Source: Holtiella tumoricola (GTDB taxonomy: Bacteria; Bacillota; Clostridia; Lachnospirales; Cellulosilyticaceae). From it: a stretch of 64,000 nt of DNA. Within the stretch, counting starts at the first letter, position 1, and each line of letters opens with the position of its first letter. Location: the NCBI RefSeq assembly GCF_027857615.1, contig NZ_JAQIFT010000016.1:331210-395209 (forward strand), in the 5' to 3' direction. The notes below the pieces were generated by a model, which saw only the letters and a list, made by a program, of their open reading frames with translations, did no database searches and had not been told where the DNA came from. Shown in pieces: positions 35,850 through 45,913 of the stretch. The translations under genes and the position numbers were made by a program.

Positions 35850-36857
35850 CTATAACTTTTTCACTGAGTTACCTAATAGCAACTCCCCTTTTACAATGAC
35901 TTGTTGTGGGATTGCTGTCTTTGGTTTTTCGATCAGTTCAATTAATCTAAGTGCTGCTAGCCTTCCTAATTCATCTGTATTTTGTTTGAGGGTTGTAAGT
36001 GACGGTTCTAATACTCTAGATAAGTAAATGCCATCATACCCTACAATACTTATATCATCTGGTATACGAAGTCCTGCGTCCTTGATCACATTGATACCAC
36101 CAATGCTAGAAAAATCATCAGGAAAAATAATACAAGTAGGAGGTATCGCAAGTTCTAGAAGTTCTTTTGTCTTTATTGCTGTTGCCTTTGGATCATGATA
36201 AATCGCCTCACATATATATTCATCAGGTATCTTCATTTTTAGCTCTTCGCAAGTCTTATAAAAACTTGCTAACCTTTTTTGAGTAACTGAAGTATCTTCT
36301 CCATGGATAAATGCAATTTTTCTATGTCCACACTTGTGTATATACTGTACAAGTTGTTTCATACCATCTACATTATCTGAAAGAATAGCGGTTCTATCAT
36401 TAAAAAGATGATCTATGGTTACAACAGGTATATTCCCTTCTATAAGCTCCATCACCTCTGGCGCCCTAAAGTCAACGCTTGCTATAACAATGCCGTCATA
36501 GCCACGGTGCATGCAATGTTGATAATAGCTCATTGGTTTGCCTCCAATGTTTTGGCTAATAAAAGTAATAGCATATCCATGCTTTTCTGCTTCTACTCTA
36601 AAACTTTCAAGTACACAAGAGAAGTACTCATGAGTTAATCCTCTTTGTGTTTTGTCGGTAAATAATACACCTAGATTATACGTTCGGTTAGTTTTTAAAC
36701 TTCTTGCTGCTGCATTAGGCATATATCCCATATCACGCGCTACTTGAATAATCTCTTCTTTCTTTTTCTCACTAATATCTTTGTGCCCATTTAGTGCCTT
36801 GCTCACTGAAGATGTGGAAACTCCGCATGCTTTTGCAATATCTTTAAGTGATACCAT
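35850..36857 (-). CDS. LacI family transcriptional regulator
   Basis: 335 residues. The N-terminal HTH is VSLKDIAKACGVSTSSVSKALNGHKDIS, the hinge is ARDMGYMPNAAARSLKTNRT, and a periplasmic-binding-protein-like sensor domain follows (LGVLFTD ... GYDGIYLSRVLEPSLTTLKQNTDELG). It is first in the operon with the sugar importer, divergent from the cellobiose phosphorylase. A shared 15-bp sequence near both promoters is the probable operator. GGAGGCGT is upstream of the ATG. Confidence 0.95.
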   Translation of the reverse strand: MVSLKDIAKACGVSTSSVSKALNGHKDISEKKKEEIIQVARDMGYMPNAAARSLKTNRTYNLGVLFTDKTQRGLTHEYFSCVLESFRVEAEKHGYAITFISQNIGGKPMSYYQHCMHRGYDGIVIASVDFRAPEVMELIEGNIPVVTIDHLFNDRTAILSDNVDGMKQLVQYIHKCGHRKIAFIHGEDTSVTQKRLASFYKTCEELKMKIPDEYICEAIYHDPKATAIKTKELLELAIPPTCIIFPDDFSSIGGINVIKDAGLRIPDDISIVGYDGIYLSRVLEPSLTTLKQNTDELGRLAALRLIELIEKPKTAIPQQVIVKGELLLGNSVKKL

Positions 36858-36883
36858 ACGCCTCCTCTCCTTGCTCCTTTCCT

Positions 36884-36898
36884 TAATCGTTTGAGTAA
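36884..36898. promoter_or_regulatory. Candidate LacI operator before the regulator/transporter operon
   Basis: TAATCGTTTGAGTAA agrees at 11 of 15 positions with CAATCGTTTTCGTAA at 37049. It lies 27-41 bases upstream of the lacI-type start, in the leader or promoter region, as expected for autorepression. Confidence 0.5.
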
Positions 36899-37037
36899 CT
36901 TTCTATACTCATAATTTATGCAGTATGCTTTTTTATAATGACAATTTTATGAACTTTAAATAATTTTTTATCTCTAATTTAATATTTTTAGGTACTCATA
37001 CACAGTTCTTCTTAATATATATACAAATATAATACGT

Positions 37038-37066
37038 TTGATTTTACTCAATCGTTTTCGTAAAAT
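37038..37066 (+). promoter_or_regulatory. Promoter of the cellobiose phosphorylase gene
   Basis: -35 TTGATT (37038), 17-base spacer, -10 TAAAAT (37061). It lies 25 bases before the start and overlaps the candidate operator. Confidence 0.6.
37049..37063. promoter_or_regulatory. Candidate LacI operator at the phosphorylase promoter
   Basis: CAATCGTTTTCGTAA lies inside the -35/-10 spacer and over the -10 box. It shares AATCGTTTnnGTAA with the site at 36884. Binding would block RNA polymerase directly. Confidence 0.5.
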
Positions 37067-37090
37067 TTATTATCGAATGGAGTGATCGTT

Positions 37091-39511
37091 ATGAAATTTG
37101 GCTTTTTTGATGATGTCCGTAAAGAATATGTAATCACTACTCCCTATACCCCACTTCCTTGGATCAACTACTTAGGTAATGATGGATTCTTTAGCTTAAT
37201 CTCTAATACTTGTGGTGGCTATAGTTTCTATAAAGATGCCAAGCTACGCCGTATTACAAGATACCGCTATAATAATGTACCAAAAGATACCGATGGCAGA
37301 CACTACTATATTAAAGAAAACGATGTGGTTTGGAGTCCTAGCTTTCTCCCTGCAAAGACACCTCTAGACGCCTATAGCTGTCGTCATGGGCTTGGATACA
37401 CAATCATAAGTGGGACAAAAAATGATCTCTTAGCTGAACTAACTTGTTTCGTACCTTTAGGCAAGACTTGCGAAATTAATCAACTCAAATTAATGAATCA
37501 AAGTGACACCCCTAAAACTTTCAAGCTCTTTAGTGGGATTGAGTGGTGCCTTTGGAATACTATTGATGATGCTCAAAACTTCCAACGTAACTTGAATACT
37601 GGAGAGCTTGAAGTAGATGGCAGTACTATTTATCATAAAACAGAGTACAGAGAACGTAGAAATCACTATGCCTTTTATACTGTGAATAGCCCTATTACTG
37701 GTTTTGATACTAATCGTGACTGTTTCTTAGGTTCTTTTAATAGTTGGGATACACCTGTAGCTCTTAATCAAGGATGTAGCAATAGCTTAGGAATAGGTTG
37801 GTCTCCTATGGCAAGTCATCAGATTGAAATAACTTTATCTCCTTATGAAAGTAAAAGCTTTATCTTTATGTTAGGTTATATTGAAAACGAAGAATTAAAT
37901 AAATGGGAAAGTGATGGTATCATTAACAAAGTACCTGCAAAAGCTCTTATGAGCGCCTTCGAAACAGATGCTCAAGTAGATACTGCACTGCAAGAACTTG
38001 CCACTTACTGGGAAAATCTTCTTGCTAACTTCTCTATTCATAGCAGTGATGAAAAACTTAATCGTATGGTTAATATCTGGAACCAATATCAATGCATGGT
38101 TACTTTTAATATGAGTCGTAGTGCAAGCTATTTTGAAAGTGGTACCGGGCGTGGTATGGGTTTTAGAGATAGTTGCCAAGACTTGTTAGGTTTCGTTCAT
38201 CTTATCCCTTCTCGCGCAAGGAAAAGAATACTGGATATTGCTTCTATTCAATTTGAAGATGGCAGTACCTATCATCAATATCAACCCCTTACTAAGCGTG
38301 GGAATAGTGATGTAGGAAGTGGTTTCAATGATGATCCCCTCTGGCTTGTTGCTTGTACCAGTGCCTATATCAAAGAAACAGGAGACCAAACTATCTTAGA
38401 TGAGCTGCTCCCTTTTAATAATGTTCCAGGTAGCGAACAAACGTTATTTACTCACCTTGAAAAAAGCATTTCCTATACCCTTACCCACTTAGGCCCACAT
38501 GGACTTCCTCTCATTGGCAGAGCAGATTGGAATGACTGTCTTAACTTAAACTGTTTTTCTGAAGAACCTGGAGAAAGCTTCCAAACTTGCTCCAACTTTG
38601 AAAGTGGTAAGGCAGAAAGTATCTTTATTGGAGCCATGTTCGTAAAATACGGCAAAGAATATGCTGAACTTTGTAAACGCTTTGGCAAACCTAATGATGT
38701 AGCCTATGTTCTTGATAGTGTGAGTCAAATGGAGCAAGCACTCTTAACCTATGGCTGGGATGGTGAGTGGTACTTAAGAGCATATGATGCTTTCCTTAAT
38801 CCTGTTGGCAGTAACAGCTGTGATGAAGGCAAAATTTTCATTGAACCACAAGGTTTCTGTGTAATGGCAGGTGTAGGTTTAGAAAATGGCTATGCAAAAA
38901 AGGCCCTCGAAAGTGTAGAAAAACATTTAGCTACGCCATATGGTATCGTACTCCTTACACCTTGCTACTCAAAGTATTACAAAGAACTTGGGGAAATCTC
39001 AAGCTATCCACCAGGATACAAAGAAAACGGTTCTATCTTCTGCCATAACAATCCTTGGGTAAGTATCGCCCATACTTTAGTTGGTAATAATGAAGAAGCC
39101 TTTGATGCTTACAAGAGAATATGTCCCGCTTACCTAGAAGAAATAAGTGACATCCATGCTACAGAACCTTATGTGTATAGCCAAACCATAGCGGGTATAG
39201 CTTCTTACGATTTAGGGCAGGCAAAAAATAGCTGGCTCACTGGTACTGCTGCTTGGACCTTTGTCAATGTCAGCCAATATATCCTTGGTATACGCCCAAC
39301 CTTTGATGGCCTTCAAATTGCTCCTTGCCTCCCTCAATGTCTCAAAGGCTATATAGCTACCCGTCATTTCCAAGGTTGCACTTATCAAATAGAAGTTCTT
39401 ACTTCCCCAGTAGGTGAGTATAGTTTAACTGCTGATGGCAAAAAAATAGAGGGTAATATACTCCCTCTTCCACAAGGCAAAGAACTTTGTCATGTTACTG
39501 TTATGGTTTAA
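37091..39511 (+). CDS. Cellobiose phosphorylase (GH94)
   Basis: 806 residues. Phosphorolyses cellobiose to glucose 1-phosphate and glucose in the cytoplasm, saving ATP. The sequence matches clostridial cellobiose phosphorylases closely: [20 protein letters not shown] at the start, [36 protein letters not shown] and the catalytic-acid region [16 protein letters not shown], ending in [19 protein letters not shown]. The ATG at 37091 has GGAGTGAT 4 bases upstream; an in-frame GTG at 37082 is poorer. It is divergent from the LacI-ABC operon, so sugar uptake and phosphorolysis are co-regulated. Confidence 0.95.
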   Translation: MKFGFFDDVRKEYVITTPYTPLPWINYLGNDGFFSLISNTCGGYSFYKDAKLRRITRYRYNNVPKDTDGRHYYIKENDVVWSPSFLPAKTPLDAYSCRHGLGYTIISGTKNDLLAELTCFVPLGKTCEINQLKLMNQSDTPKTFKLFSGIEWCLWNTIDDAQNFQRNLNTGELEVDGSTIYHKTEYRERRNHYAFYTVNSPITGFDTNRDCFLGSFNSWDTPVALNQGCSNSLGIGWSPMASHQIEITLSPYESKSFIFMLGYIENEELNKWESDGIINKVPAKALMSAFETDAQVDTALQELATYWENLLANFSIHSSDEKLNRMVNIWNQYQCMVTFNMSRSASYFESGTGRGMGFRDSCQDLLGFVHLIPSRARKRILDIASIQFEDGSTYHQYQPLTKRGNSDVGSGFNDDPLWLVACTSAYIKETGDQTILDELLPFNNVPGSEQTLFTHLEKSISYTLTHLGPHGLPLIGRADWNDCLNLNCFSEEPGESFQTCSNFESGKAESIFIGAMFVKYGKEYAELCKRFGKPNDVAYVLDSVSQMEQALLTYGWDGEWYLRAYDAFLNPVGSNSCDEGKIFIEPQGFCVMAGVGLENGYAKKALESVEKHLATPYGIVLLTPCYSKYYKELGEISSYPPGYKENGSIFCHNNPWVSIAHTLVGNNEEAFDAYKRICPAYLEEISDIHATEPYVYSQTIAGIASYDLGQAKNSWLTGTAAWTFVNVSQYILGIRPTFDGLQIAPCLPQCLKGYIATRHFQGCTYQIEVLTSPVGEYSLTADGKKIEGNILPLPQGKELCHVTVMV

Positions 39512-39654
39512 TCTGATTACTACACATGAAAAGGTAGTAAAGGAGATGGTATTGACTCTAATAGGTGAATTATAATTAACAATGATACAGTCATTTCTCT
39601 TACTAACCCAAAATCACAGTGACTAGTACTACCAATTAAATAGCTCAATAATAC

Positions 39655-39684
39655 AAAAACGGAGGTCCCATAAACCTCCATTTT
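39655..39684. terminator. Bidirectional terminator
   Basis: GGAGGT / ACCTCC hairpin flanked by AAAAA on one side and TTTTTT on the other, between the convergent phosphorylase and membrane-protein genes. Confidence 0.8.
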
Positions 39685-40512
39685 TTAACTTATAACCTCT
39701 TTATTACGTTTGTATACTACAATACCAATAATCATGGTCGGAATGACACCTATTACTAAAGCAAGTGATGATTTAAAAGGTGAATCTACTATATAATTAT
39801 ATACTGTTGGAAGAATCGCTAATACACTATAACAGATGATTAAATGAATCACCTTATTAAAAGTATTTTGATTTTGAACATACCACTGTGTTGCAACAAA
39901 AGCTATTATCATAGCGATCCCCATAACTCCAAAAGCCATTTTATCTTCCATACCTGCCATAATATCTACTTTTAAAATAAGCGCTAATACAATGCCTGAT
40001 AAAGAAAAGCCTATGCCTGTTATCATCATTGCTAGACAAGCTGTTTTATACTTATCTGACACGAAACTTTTCTTAGTAGCCTTTTGAGTTCTTGTAACAA
40101 AATAAGAAAATAACAAAGTTTGTATGAGAATCTCTGGTGCTCCTTTTAAGTGGAATTCTAGAGGAAGTTGTGTGTAAATGATTCCTTCTATGGAACAAGG
40201 CGCAGGTCCAGGTGTATTAATAATACCTACAATAGCAAGGACTGCCCATAATTTTAAAGCACCATATTTCTTCCCTATAAAACTATCTTTGACTAAAAGC
40301 AAAACACACCCAAACAAAGCTCCTCTCACTATCTGTACCAAAGGTCCTATAACTGCACCTATCCCATATGCTGGTCGCATAAAGTACTTTGCATTACCTA
40401 ATTCAAATAACCCTTCATAATTAAATATTGTAGAAAAAAACATTCCACACAAAATGTATGTGATCACATGTATCGCTGTTACTTTTCCAATAAACTTTAA
40501 ATTTTGCTTCAT
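39685..40512 (-). CDS. Polytopic membrane protein, unknown function
   Basis: 275 residues, about seven or eight hydrophobic helices. A Cys-Pro-rich extramembrane segment (GPAPCSIEGIIYTQLPLEFHLKG) lies in the middle. I do not recognise a transporter signature. AGGGGAGATC lies before AGA and the ATG. It stands alone, with a terminator shared with the phosphorylase. A transport or membrane-maintenance role is possible only. Confidence 0.6.
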   Translation of the reverse strand: MKQNLKFIGKVTAIHVITYILCGMFFSTIFNYEGLFELGNAKYFMRPAYGIGAVIGPLVQIVRGALFGCVLLLVKDSFIGKKYGALKLWAVLAIVGIINTPGPAPCSIEGIIYTQLPLEFHLKGAPEILIQTLLFSYFVTRTQKATKKSFVSDKYKTACLAMMITGIGFSLSGIVLALILKVDIMAGMEDKMAFGVMGIAMIIAFVATQWYVQNQNTFNKVIHLIICYSVLAILPTVYNYIVDSPFKSSLALVIGVIPTMIIGIVVYKRNKEVIS

Positions 40513-40622
40513 TCTGATCTCCCCTTAACTTCTATTTAAAATCAATTTATTTATAAGTTAAGTATAAAGAAATCAGCTTTCTTATTTTAGTGTTAAAAGT
40601 CACCTTCTTCGTATGACTTTAG

Positions 40623-42389
40623 TCATATTCTTATATTTACTAGTAATTGATTAATTTTTTCACTAATTCGTCTACGCTCTTCGTATACCCATTTTTCATC
40701 AAAATCTAGCTTAAAACTTTTTGAAAAGGAATAATAAAGATTTACTTTCTGATAATAAGTTTCTAAAGAATTAAGGCCTCTTTCGCCCTCTGATGGTTTT
40801 GTAAGTGATGTCTCCTTTCTAATAAAATACTCTTCTACAAAATCAAGGAAAGTATCACATAATGCTTCATTGCCCACATCAAAAGGTAATTTCATAAGCC
40901 GCCACTGTTTACGTTCACTAAGTTGATATTTTTTGACTAACTCTAATATAATCAAATAATCCCTTACATCCATCTTACCATAAAGATTTGACTTTTCCTC
41001 TCTCGTTGCCCATAGTGCTAACTTTTCCTTAAGTGGTAACTCTTCTATTTTAAGCAAAGCCTCACTCGGACCAATAACAGCCTCTCGTATTGGTTCATCT
41101 TCGCATTGTATTCTCTCCTTAACAAAAGCATTTCTACCACATGATGCACTGACATAACCTACTTCATAAATGCCTTTTCGCCCTGCTCTTCCTGCTATTT
41201 GTTTGACCTCCTGAGAAGTTAAATACCTAACTTCATCACCGTCAAACTTCTTAATATCCATAAATACAATGCGTCTAATAGGTAAATTAACACCCATGCC
41301 TATAGCATCTGTTGAAACTAAGAGCTGATTTGTTTTGCTAATAAAGTCTTGATACTGAAGCTTCCTCACTTCTGGTGGCAAATCTCCATAAATGATACTG
41401 GTCTTCATTCCACGATCTTTATATCTTTTGGCAAGTTCTAATACACGTTTTTTAGAAAAAGTAATAAGGGCATCTCCTGGCATAACCCCTTGCAAATCAA
41501 AATACTGTTCTTCCACTTCAAGGGGTACATTTCTTACATAAGTCTTAATTTCTATATCATCTAGACAATCTTCTAGTATTTTAACAAGGATTGCTTCAGC
41601 ATTTTTTGCACCACATACATGCAGTTCTTTACATTGTAATCCAAGTAATGCTCTTGTCCATGCTGCACCACGCTGAGCATCTCCTATCATCTGAATCTCA
41701 TCTATAACAGCTACATCATATCGTTCTTCTATATGCAGCTTTTCAATTGTTGAACTAATATGATTTGCACCTTCAACGTCAATCTCTTCTTCACCAGTAA
41801 GCAAATTGCACTTTACCCCCTCATCATTAAGGCGTTCATAAATCTCTAACGCTAATATACGAAGTGGTGCAAGATAAATACCTTTTTTACTTTCCATAAG
41901 CCTTTGTAGAGCATGATAAGTTTTACCTGTATTTGTCTCTCCTAAATGAAGATATACTTTTCTCTTAATGGTACGTGTCAGTACATATTCATCCTTTGGA
42001 TTGGCTGGAAAATGTGTTTCAAAAGCTTTTGCAACTTTTTTAGGAATATGGGTCTTCATCAGAATTGTAATAATGCCTGAATTCAAATACCCTTCCGGAT
42101 TATCTGCTATGATTTCAGCAAGCTTATAATCTTGCTTATTTTTCACATTATAATCTTGTAGTAATCTTTCTGAAAGATCATCTAAAAGTTCTCTATAACC
42201 TTCATAAATATCATCAATTTCTTTTATACCACTGCCCCTCATCTGCCCTAGAACTTTTAATTTTTTACGGACTGCTGCTTCATGGCTCCAAAGCTGAGAA
42301 ACTCTTGTATATGCCACAATTTCTTTAATTTGACCTAATTGTTGTTTTAGAATTTTAAATTCCTTGTCTGCCTGCTTGTTCTTTTTCAT
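40623..42389 (-). CDS. SUV3-like DEAD/H-box RNA helicase
   Basis: 588 residues. Walker A is GETNTGKTYHAL (residues 150-161), Walker B is VIDEIQM (D230-E231), with APLRILALE (motif Ia), SSTIE, TFSKKRVLELA and IAGRAGR (motif VI) in the expected order. The GETNTGKT-DEIQ-GRAGR combination and overall layout resemble the mitochondrial SUV3 helicase family (RNA degradosome helicase). It is an unusual companion for a clostridial genome and likely acts in RNA turnover (inference). The N-terminal 140 residues are helical with no clear domain. A C-terminal helical tail follows the helicase core. Confidence 0.85.
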   Translation of the reverse strand: MKKNKQADKEFKILKQQLGQIKEIVAYTRVSQLWSHEAAVRKKLKVLGQMRGSGIKEIDDIYEGYRELLDDLSERLLQDYNVKNKQDYKLAEIIADNPEGYLNSGIITILMKTHIPKKVAKAFETHFPANPKDEYVLTRTIKRKVYLHLGETNTGKTYHALQRLMESKKGIYLAPLRILALEIYERLNDEGVKCNLLTGEEEIDVEGANHISSTIEKLHIEERYDVAVIDEIQMIGDAQRGAAWTRALLGLQCKELHVCGAKNAEAILVKILEDCLDDIEIKTYVRNVPLEVEEQYFDLQGVMPGDALITFSKKRVLELAKRYKDRGMKTSIIYGDLPPEVRKLQYQDFISKTNQLLVSTDAIGMGVNLPIRRIVFMDIKKFDGDEVRYLTSQEVKQIAGRAGRKGIYEVGYVSASCGRNAFVKERIQCEDEPIREAVIGPSEALLKIEELPLKEKLALWATREEKSNLYGKMDVRDYLIILELVKKYQLSERKQWRLMKLPFDVGNEALCDTFLDFVEEYFIRKETSLTKPSEGERGLNSLETYYQKVNLYYSFSKSFKLDFDEKWVYEERRRISEKINQLLVNIRI

Positions 42390-42536
42390 AAAAACAACCC
42401 CTGTTCATTGTCCTTATAAAGATTATTTTAAACTTATATATGCTTTTTATTTATAAATAGTTCTATCAATTAAACCCAATATTTAAAAAGTTGCTTGTCT
42501 TAAAACATATTCCTTAATTGACGTAGGTATTCCAAT

Positions 42537-42571
42537 AAAAAAAGAGATTACCTAAGTAATCTCCTTTTTTT
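42537..42571 (-). terminator. Terminator after the small [2Fe-2S] protein gene
   Basis: GAGATTAC / GTAATCTC with a 4-base loop, and seven A residues before the stem (a T tract on the minus strand). It lies just past the stop at 42588. Confidence 0.9.
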
Positions 42572-42587
42572 ATTTTCATCTGATTTA

Positions 42588-42767
42588 TTATTTTTGTTTA
42601 TGTTCTTCAATTAATCTTTCAATCGTTTGTTTACATCTTGCACCATGACAAACACCTGTACCAGCACCTGTTTTTTCACCTACTGCCTCAAAGGTTATAG
42701 CACCTTCTTTAATAGCTTTTATAATCGTTTCTTCTGAAACACCTTTACATAAACATACGTTAGCCAT
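42588..42767 (-). CDS. BFD-like [2Fe-2S]-binding protein, 59 residues
   Basis: The product begins MANVCLCKGVSEETIIKAIK and ends in CHGARCKQTIERLIEE. Four cysteines (C5, C7, C40, C45) in the pattern CxC-x32-CxxxxC, plus the GAGTGVCHGARC segment, match the bacterioferritin-associated ferredoxin-like [2Fe-2S] domain. It is a free-standing domain as found next to oxidoreductases or iron-storage proteins; here there is no such partner nearby. AGGAGG lies 7 bases before the ATG at 42767, and a strong terminator follows. Role in electron transfer or iron release is inference. Confidence 0.88.
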   Translation of the reverse strand: MANVCLCKGVSEETIIKAIKEGAITFEAVGEKTGAGTGVCHGARCKQTIERLIEEHKQK

Positions 42768-42869
42768 TTTAAACCTCCTATTAGTATCTTATTTCTCCTT
42801 TATTTTATTACATATTTATTGTATTATACATTAAATATTTATTATTTGCTAATTTTGATAGTATATCTC

Positions 42870-42898
42870 TTGACTATCTTTTATCTACATGTTATTAT
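42870..42898 (+). promoter_or_regulatory. Promoter of the cytoplasmic sensor kinase gene
   Basis: -35 TTGACT (42870), 17-base spacer, -10 TATTAT (42893), about 45 bases before the ATG at 42944. Confidence 0.55.
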
Positions 42899-42943
42899 AT
42901 TTCCCACTTTAAATTTGCCTTTACAAGCTATCAGGAGAACTAA

Positions 42944-44104
42944 ATGATAAATAATGATTATATATTAGAAATACTACAAAAAACTATCGATACACTTATG
43001 GAAAATAAAAATTCTATTCTTTCTATTTCAGAAACTTTAAAAACTGAATATGAACAAAAAAAACAAGAACTTACTACTCTACAAAAAGAACTCCCCTCCC
43101 TATTTCAATATACAAAAAAACTTAGACTTGCAGATCGACAATTACGCAACCAACTCTCTGTACTTTCTTCAGATTTTTCTATTGAAGGTCATAAAAAGTT
43201 ACATGCTATTTTTCTACAAGCTAGTGAAATTCATGCTCAACTTCTAAAAGCTGAGGAATCCGAGTCCACTTTAGTAAGACGACGTGACTCCTTAGAATTA
43301 GATATTAAACGTAATCTCTCAACTATTGAAAATGCCGAAAATGTTGCAAGACAACTAATGGCTTCTCTATCTTATTTACAGACAAGCTTAATCACTATTA
43401 ATGAAGAAAATAAGACTGATAATCAATATAGTATAGATGGATCTTTTAAGCAATATATCTCCTTTATTACTTGTATCGAAAACGAAAAACTTCGTATTGC
43501 AAGAGATTTACATGATGGACCCGCTCAACAAATTGCTAGTGCAAAAATGCACATAGATATATGTGAATCAGTAATAACCAAAGATTTGCACCAAGGCCTA
43601 AAATTCCTTTCTAATTTAAAAAGAGATTTATCTCAAACACTTATAGAAGTACGCCAAATTCTTTTTGACTTAAATCCTGCCCCTCTAGAGAAGATGGATT
43701 TTAAAGATGCATTAGAAAATATGATTTATTCTATTTTAGATATTGAAACTATGAACATCAGTTTTTTCTATAATATTGACTCCAATATGATTTCACTTAA
43801 TATGCAAAAAACACTCTATCGCATAATGCAAGAACTGATTAATAATATAAAAAAACACTCCAAAGCTACACAAATCATACTTCGTATTTATACTGCTAAT
43901 GATTTTATTTATATTAACTTAATGGATAATGGAATTGGTTTTGCTGTCCCAGATAATCTAGATACTTTTCATATTGCCAACAAATCTTATGGACTTAGTA
44001 ATATCTCTACACGTATTGCAGAACTTGATGGAAAACTTATTATTAATAGTGATTCTACAAATGGTACTTCTTTCAAGATCCAAGTTCCCAATCATACTTT
44101 TTAG
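42944..44104 (+). CDS. Soluble sensor histidine kinase, NarL/DegS type
   Basis: 386 residues with no membrane helix. The N-terminal 170 residues are long coiled coils (LKTEYEQKKQELTTLQKEL). The HisKA_3 dimerisation motif has the phospho-acceptor in RIARDLHDGPAQQIAS. The HATPase has N-box MQELINNIKKHSKA and G-box DNGIGFAV with GLSNISTRI. It resembles DegS, which senses cell state in the cytoplasm. No NarL-family response regulator is adjacent, so it is an orphan kinase here. AGGAG lies 7 bases before the ATG, with a good promoter upstream. Confidence 0.93.
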   Translation: MINNDYILEILQKTIDTLMENKNSILSISETLKTEYEQKKQELTTLQKELPSLFQYTKKLRLADRQLRNQLSVLSSDFSIEGHKKLHAIFLQASEIHAQLLKAEESESTLVRRRDSLELDIKRNLSTIENAENVARQLMASLSYLQTSLITINEENKTDNQYSIDGSFKQYISFITCIENEKLRIARDLHDGPAQQIASAKMHIDICESVITKDLHQGLKFLSNLKRDLSQTLIEVRQILFDLNPAPLEKMDFKDALENMIYSILDIETMNISFFYNIDSNMISLNMQKTLYRIMQELINNIKKHSKATQIILRIYTANDFIYINLMDNGIGFAVPDNLDTFHIANKSYGLSNISTRIAELDGKLIINSDSTNGTSFKIQVPNHTF

Positions 44105-44111
44105 ACATTTT

Positions 44112-44157
44112 AAAAGGCAAGAAGCGTTTCTAATTAGAAACACATCTTGCCTTTTTA
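44112..44157. terminator. Bidirectional terminator between convergent genes
   Basis: AAAAGGCAAGA pairs with TCTTGCCTTTT, with an inner GTTTCTA/TAGAAAC stem. It lies between the sensor kinase and the PHP-domain gene. Confidence 0.9.
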
Positions 44158-44173
44158 TTATGCTCAATATGTA

Positions 44174-45799
44174 TTAACCTTGTACATCAACAAAAATAGG
44201 ATTACTGTAGAACCATAAATCTGAATAGTTATGGTCGTTGATAGAATCTGCAGATGGTCTTTCTTTTACTTCATCTCTTAATGGATTCCCCATTTCATCA
44301 GTTTGGCCTTCTACATTTATGTCTAAATTGGTACCTCTTAATCTGTAATAACGATCTTTATCAGCTTTTACTGTAAATGTAAGCGTATTATATCCTTCTT
44401 CATCTGTAGTCCAATCTTCACTTGTAAATGTTTGAATGACTCTTGTAGTTTCATTGGTAGGATTTGTGTAGTCTTTGCTACTTTGACTCACTTTCCCTGT
44501 TACTTCACCGGAAATAAGATCAATATGGTCTACAGCCACCTTATTGGTTGTTTCTGTATCTGTTCCAAAAATAGTTTGATAGTTGTTTACCTCTGGACTT
44601 TTGAAACGAACTGTAATAGTCACTTCTTCACCTTTTTGAACTTTTAAGGTACTACCCATCTCCACTTTTTCTGTTTTTCCCTTTGCAGTAAAGTCTAAAG
44701 TATCAATTAAGTCACCTGTGACTGAAAATGATTTACCTGAACGTAAAGCATCTGCAAGGTCGTTCATTGTATCACCTTCTACCCATGTGTAGTTTCTTGA
44801 GTATTCGCCTGGCCAATATCCACTATATGATCCACCTGTAGGATCTTTTCTCACTTTAAAATGGAAATCTGAATTAGCAAAAGTGAAGAATCTTCTTCCT
44901 TCTCCAAGTAATGCATCCCACATACCACCTACTTCAGCTAACATACCATCTGCACCACCGTATACTTCTTTACTTTCACCTCTACCATCATTAGACATTT
45001 GATTTCCTAAAATACCTTCAAAACCAAATACAATATTTGGCGCAATATCGTTCATTTTACGGATATCCTCTATTTTAAGTTCTGCTTCTCCACCATCTTT
45101 ACGTGCAGGGTGATTAATAAGTACATAGCTGTTTGGATAGTTATCTTTTAACCATTGTACTGCTCTAAATGTATTTTCTTTTGTATTTTCATTATGGCGC
45201 TCACCATATTTTTCTACATCTTCACTTGTAAAATAAGTATCTTTTGTTTCTTTACTAAAGAAATATTCAAAGGCTTTAATCCCCTCTATCATTTCTTCTT
45301 CGTTCGCTGCAACAATCCCTACTGCAGCATGATCAAGTCCTAGCATATCCCATTCAAATCCTGTAAAGATTAATTTACCTTCATATTTTCCTGTTGCTTG
45401 AAGTTCCTTGATCTTAGCAATCTGTTGCTGTAAACCTTGATAAAATGCAAGATCTTGCGCCCTACCATCTGGATTTCTAAAAGATGGTCTTAAGTGATCT
45501 GCAAGTACTAAGTAATCAAAAGCTGCTCCCTCTGCATCTGTTGTTTGTGTTGGAAGTTCCCAAGCTGCTGCCTTGCTCCAACCTTCTGCTTCAAGATCAA
45601 TCTCCTTAAATGCTGCATCTAGTATATGTTCTGTTAGTGTAACCTTCTCGCCTGCATCTTTGGATTGAGTTGTATGAAGATGATATTCTCCACTCATCCA
45701 TTGCCCATCTGTACCTTTTGCAAATAGTGACACTGCGCCTTGCATAATCATCATTGTTGCTAGTGACATTGCTACAACAAACTTTCTATTTTTAGTCAT
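44174..45799 (-). CDS. Secreted PHP-domain metallo-phosphoesterase-like protein
   Basis: 541 residues. The signal peptide is KFVVAMSLATMMIMQGAVSLFA. Metal-binding motifs of the PHP fold are GEYHLHTTQS (His-x-His), YLVLADHLRP, FTGFEWDMLGLDHAAV and YVLINHPARKDG, then FANSDFHFK. This resembles the CehA/McbA family of metallo-hydrolases. The C-terminal 170 residues are beta-rich (TVRFKSPEVNNYQTIFGTDT). It probably cleaves a phosphate or carbamate-like ester outside the cell; substrate unknown. It is followed by a terminator shared with the sensor kinase. Confidence 0.78.
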   Translation of the reverse strand: MTKNRKFVVAMSLATMMIMQGAVSLFAKGTDGQWMSGEYHLHTTQSKDAGEKVTLTEHILDAAFKEIDLEAEGWSKAAAWELPTQTTDAEGAAFDYLVLADHLRPSFRNPDGRAQDLAFYQGLQQQIAKIKELQATGKYEGKLIFTGFEWDMLGLDHAAVGIVAANEEEMIEGIKAFEYFFSKETKDTYFTSEDVEKYGERHNENTKENTFRAVQWLKDNYPNSYVLINHPARKDGGEAELKIEDIRKMNDIAPNIVFGFEGILGNQMSNDGRGESKEVYGGADGMLAEVGGMWDALLGEGRRFFTFANSDFHFKVRKDPTGGSYSGYWPGEYSRNYTWVEGDTMNDLADALRSGKSFSVTGDLIDTLDFTAKGKTEKVEMGSTLKVQKGEEVTITVRFKSPEVNNYQTIFGTDTETTNKVAVDHIDLISGEVTGKVSQSSKDYTNPTNETTRVIQTFTSEDWTTDEEGYNTLTFTVKADKDRYYRLRGTNLDINVEGQTDEMGNPLRDEVKERPSADSINDHNYSDLWFYSNPIFVDVQG

Positions 45800-45913
45800 A
45801 TTAATTCCTCCAGTAAATCATTCTAGTCTTATTTTGTCTGGGTGTATAATATGATATCTAAGTTAAGAATTTATAGGAATTAGGTTAAACTTACGTTAAG
45901 CACAAGTTAAAGT

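Noticed and set aside
37895..38737. Minus-strand frames inside the GH94 gene
   Set aside because: They are shadows of the phosphorylase reading frame, which is supported along its whole length.
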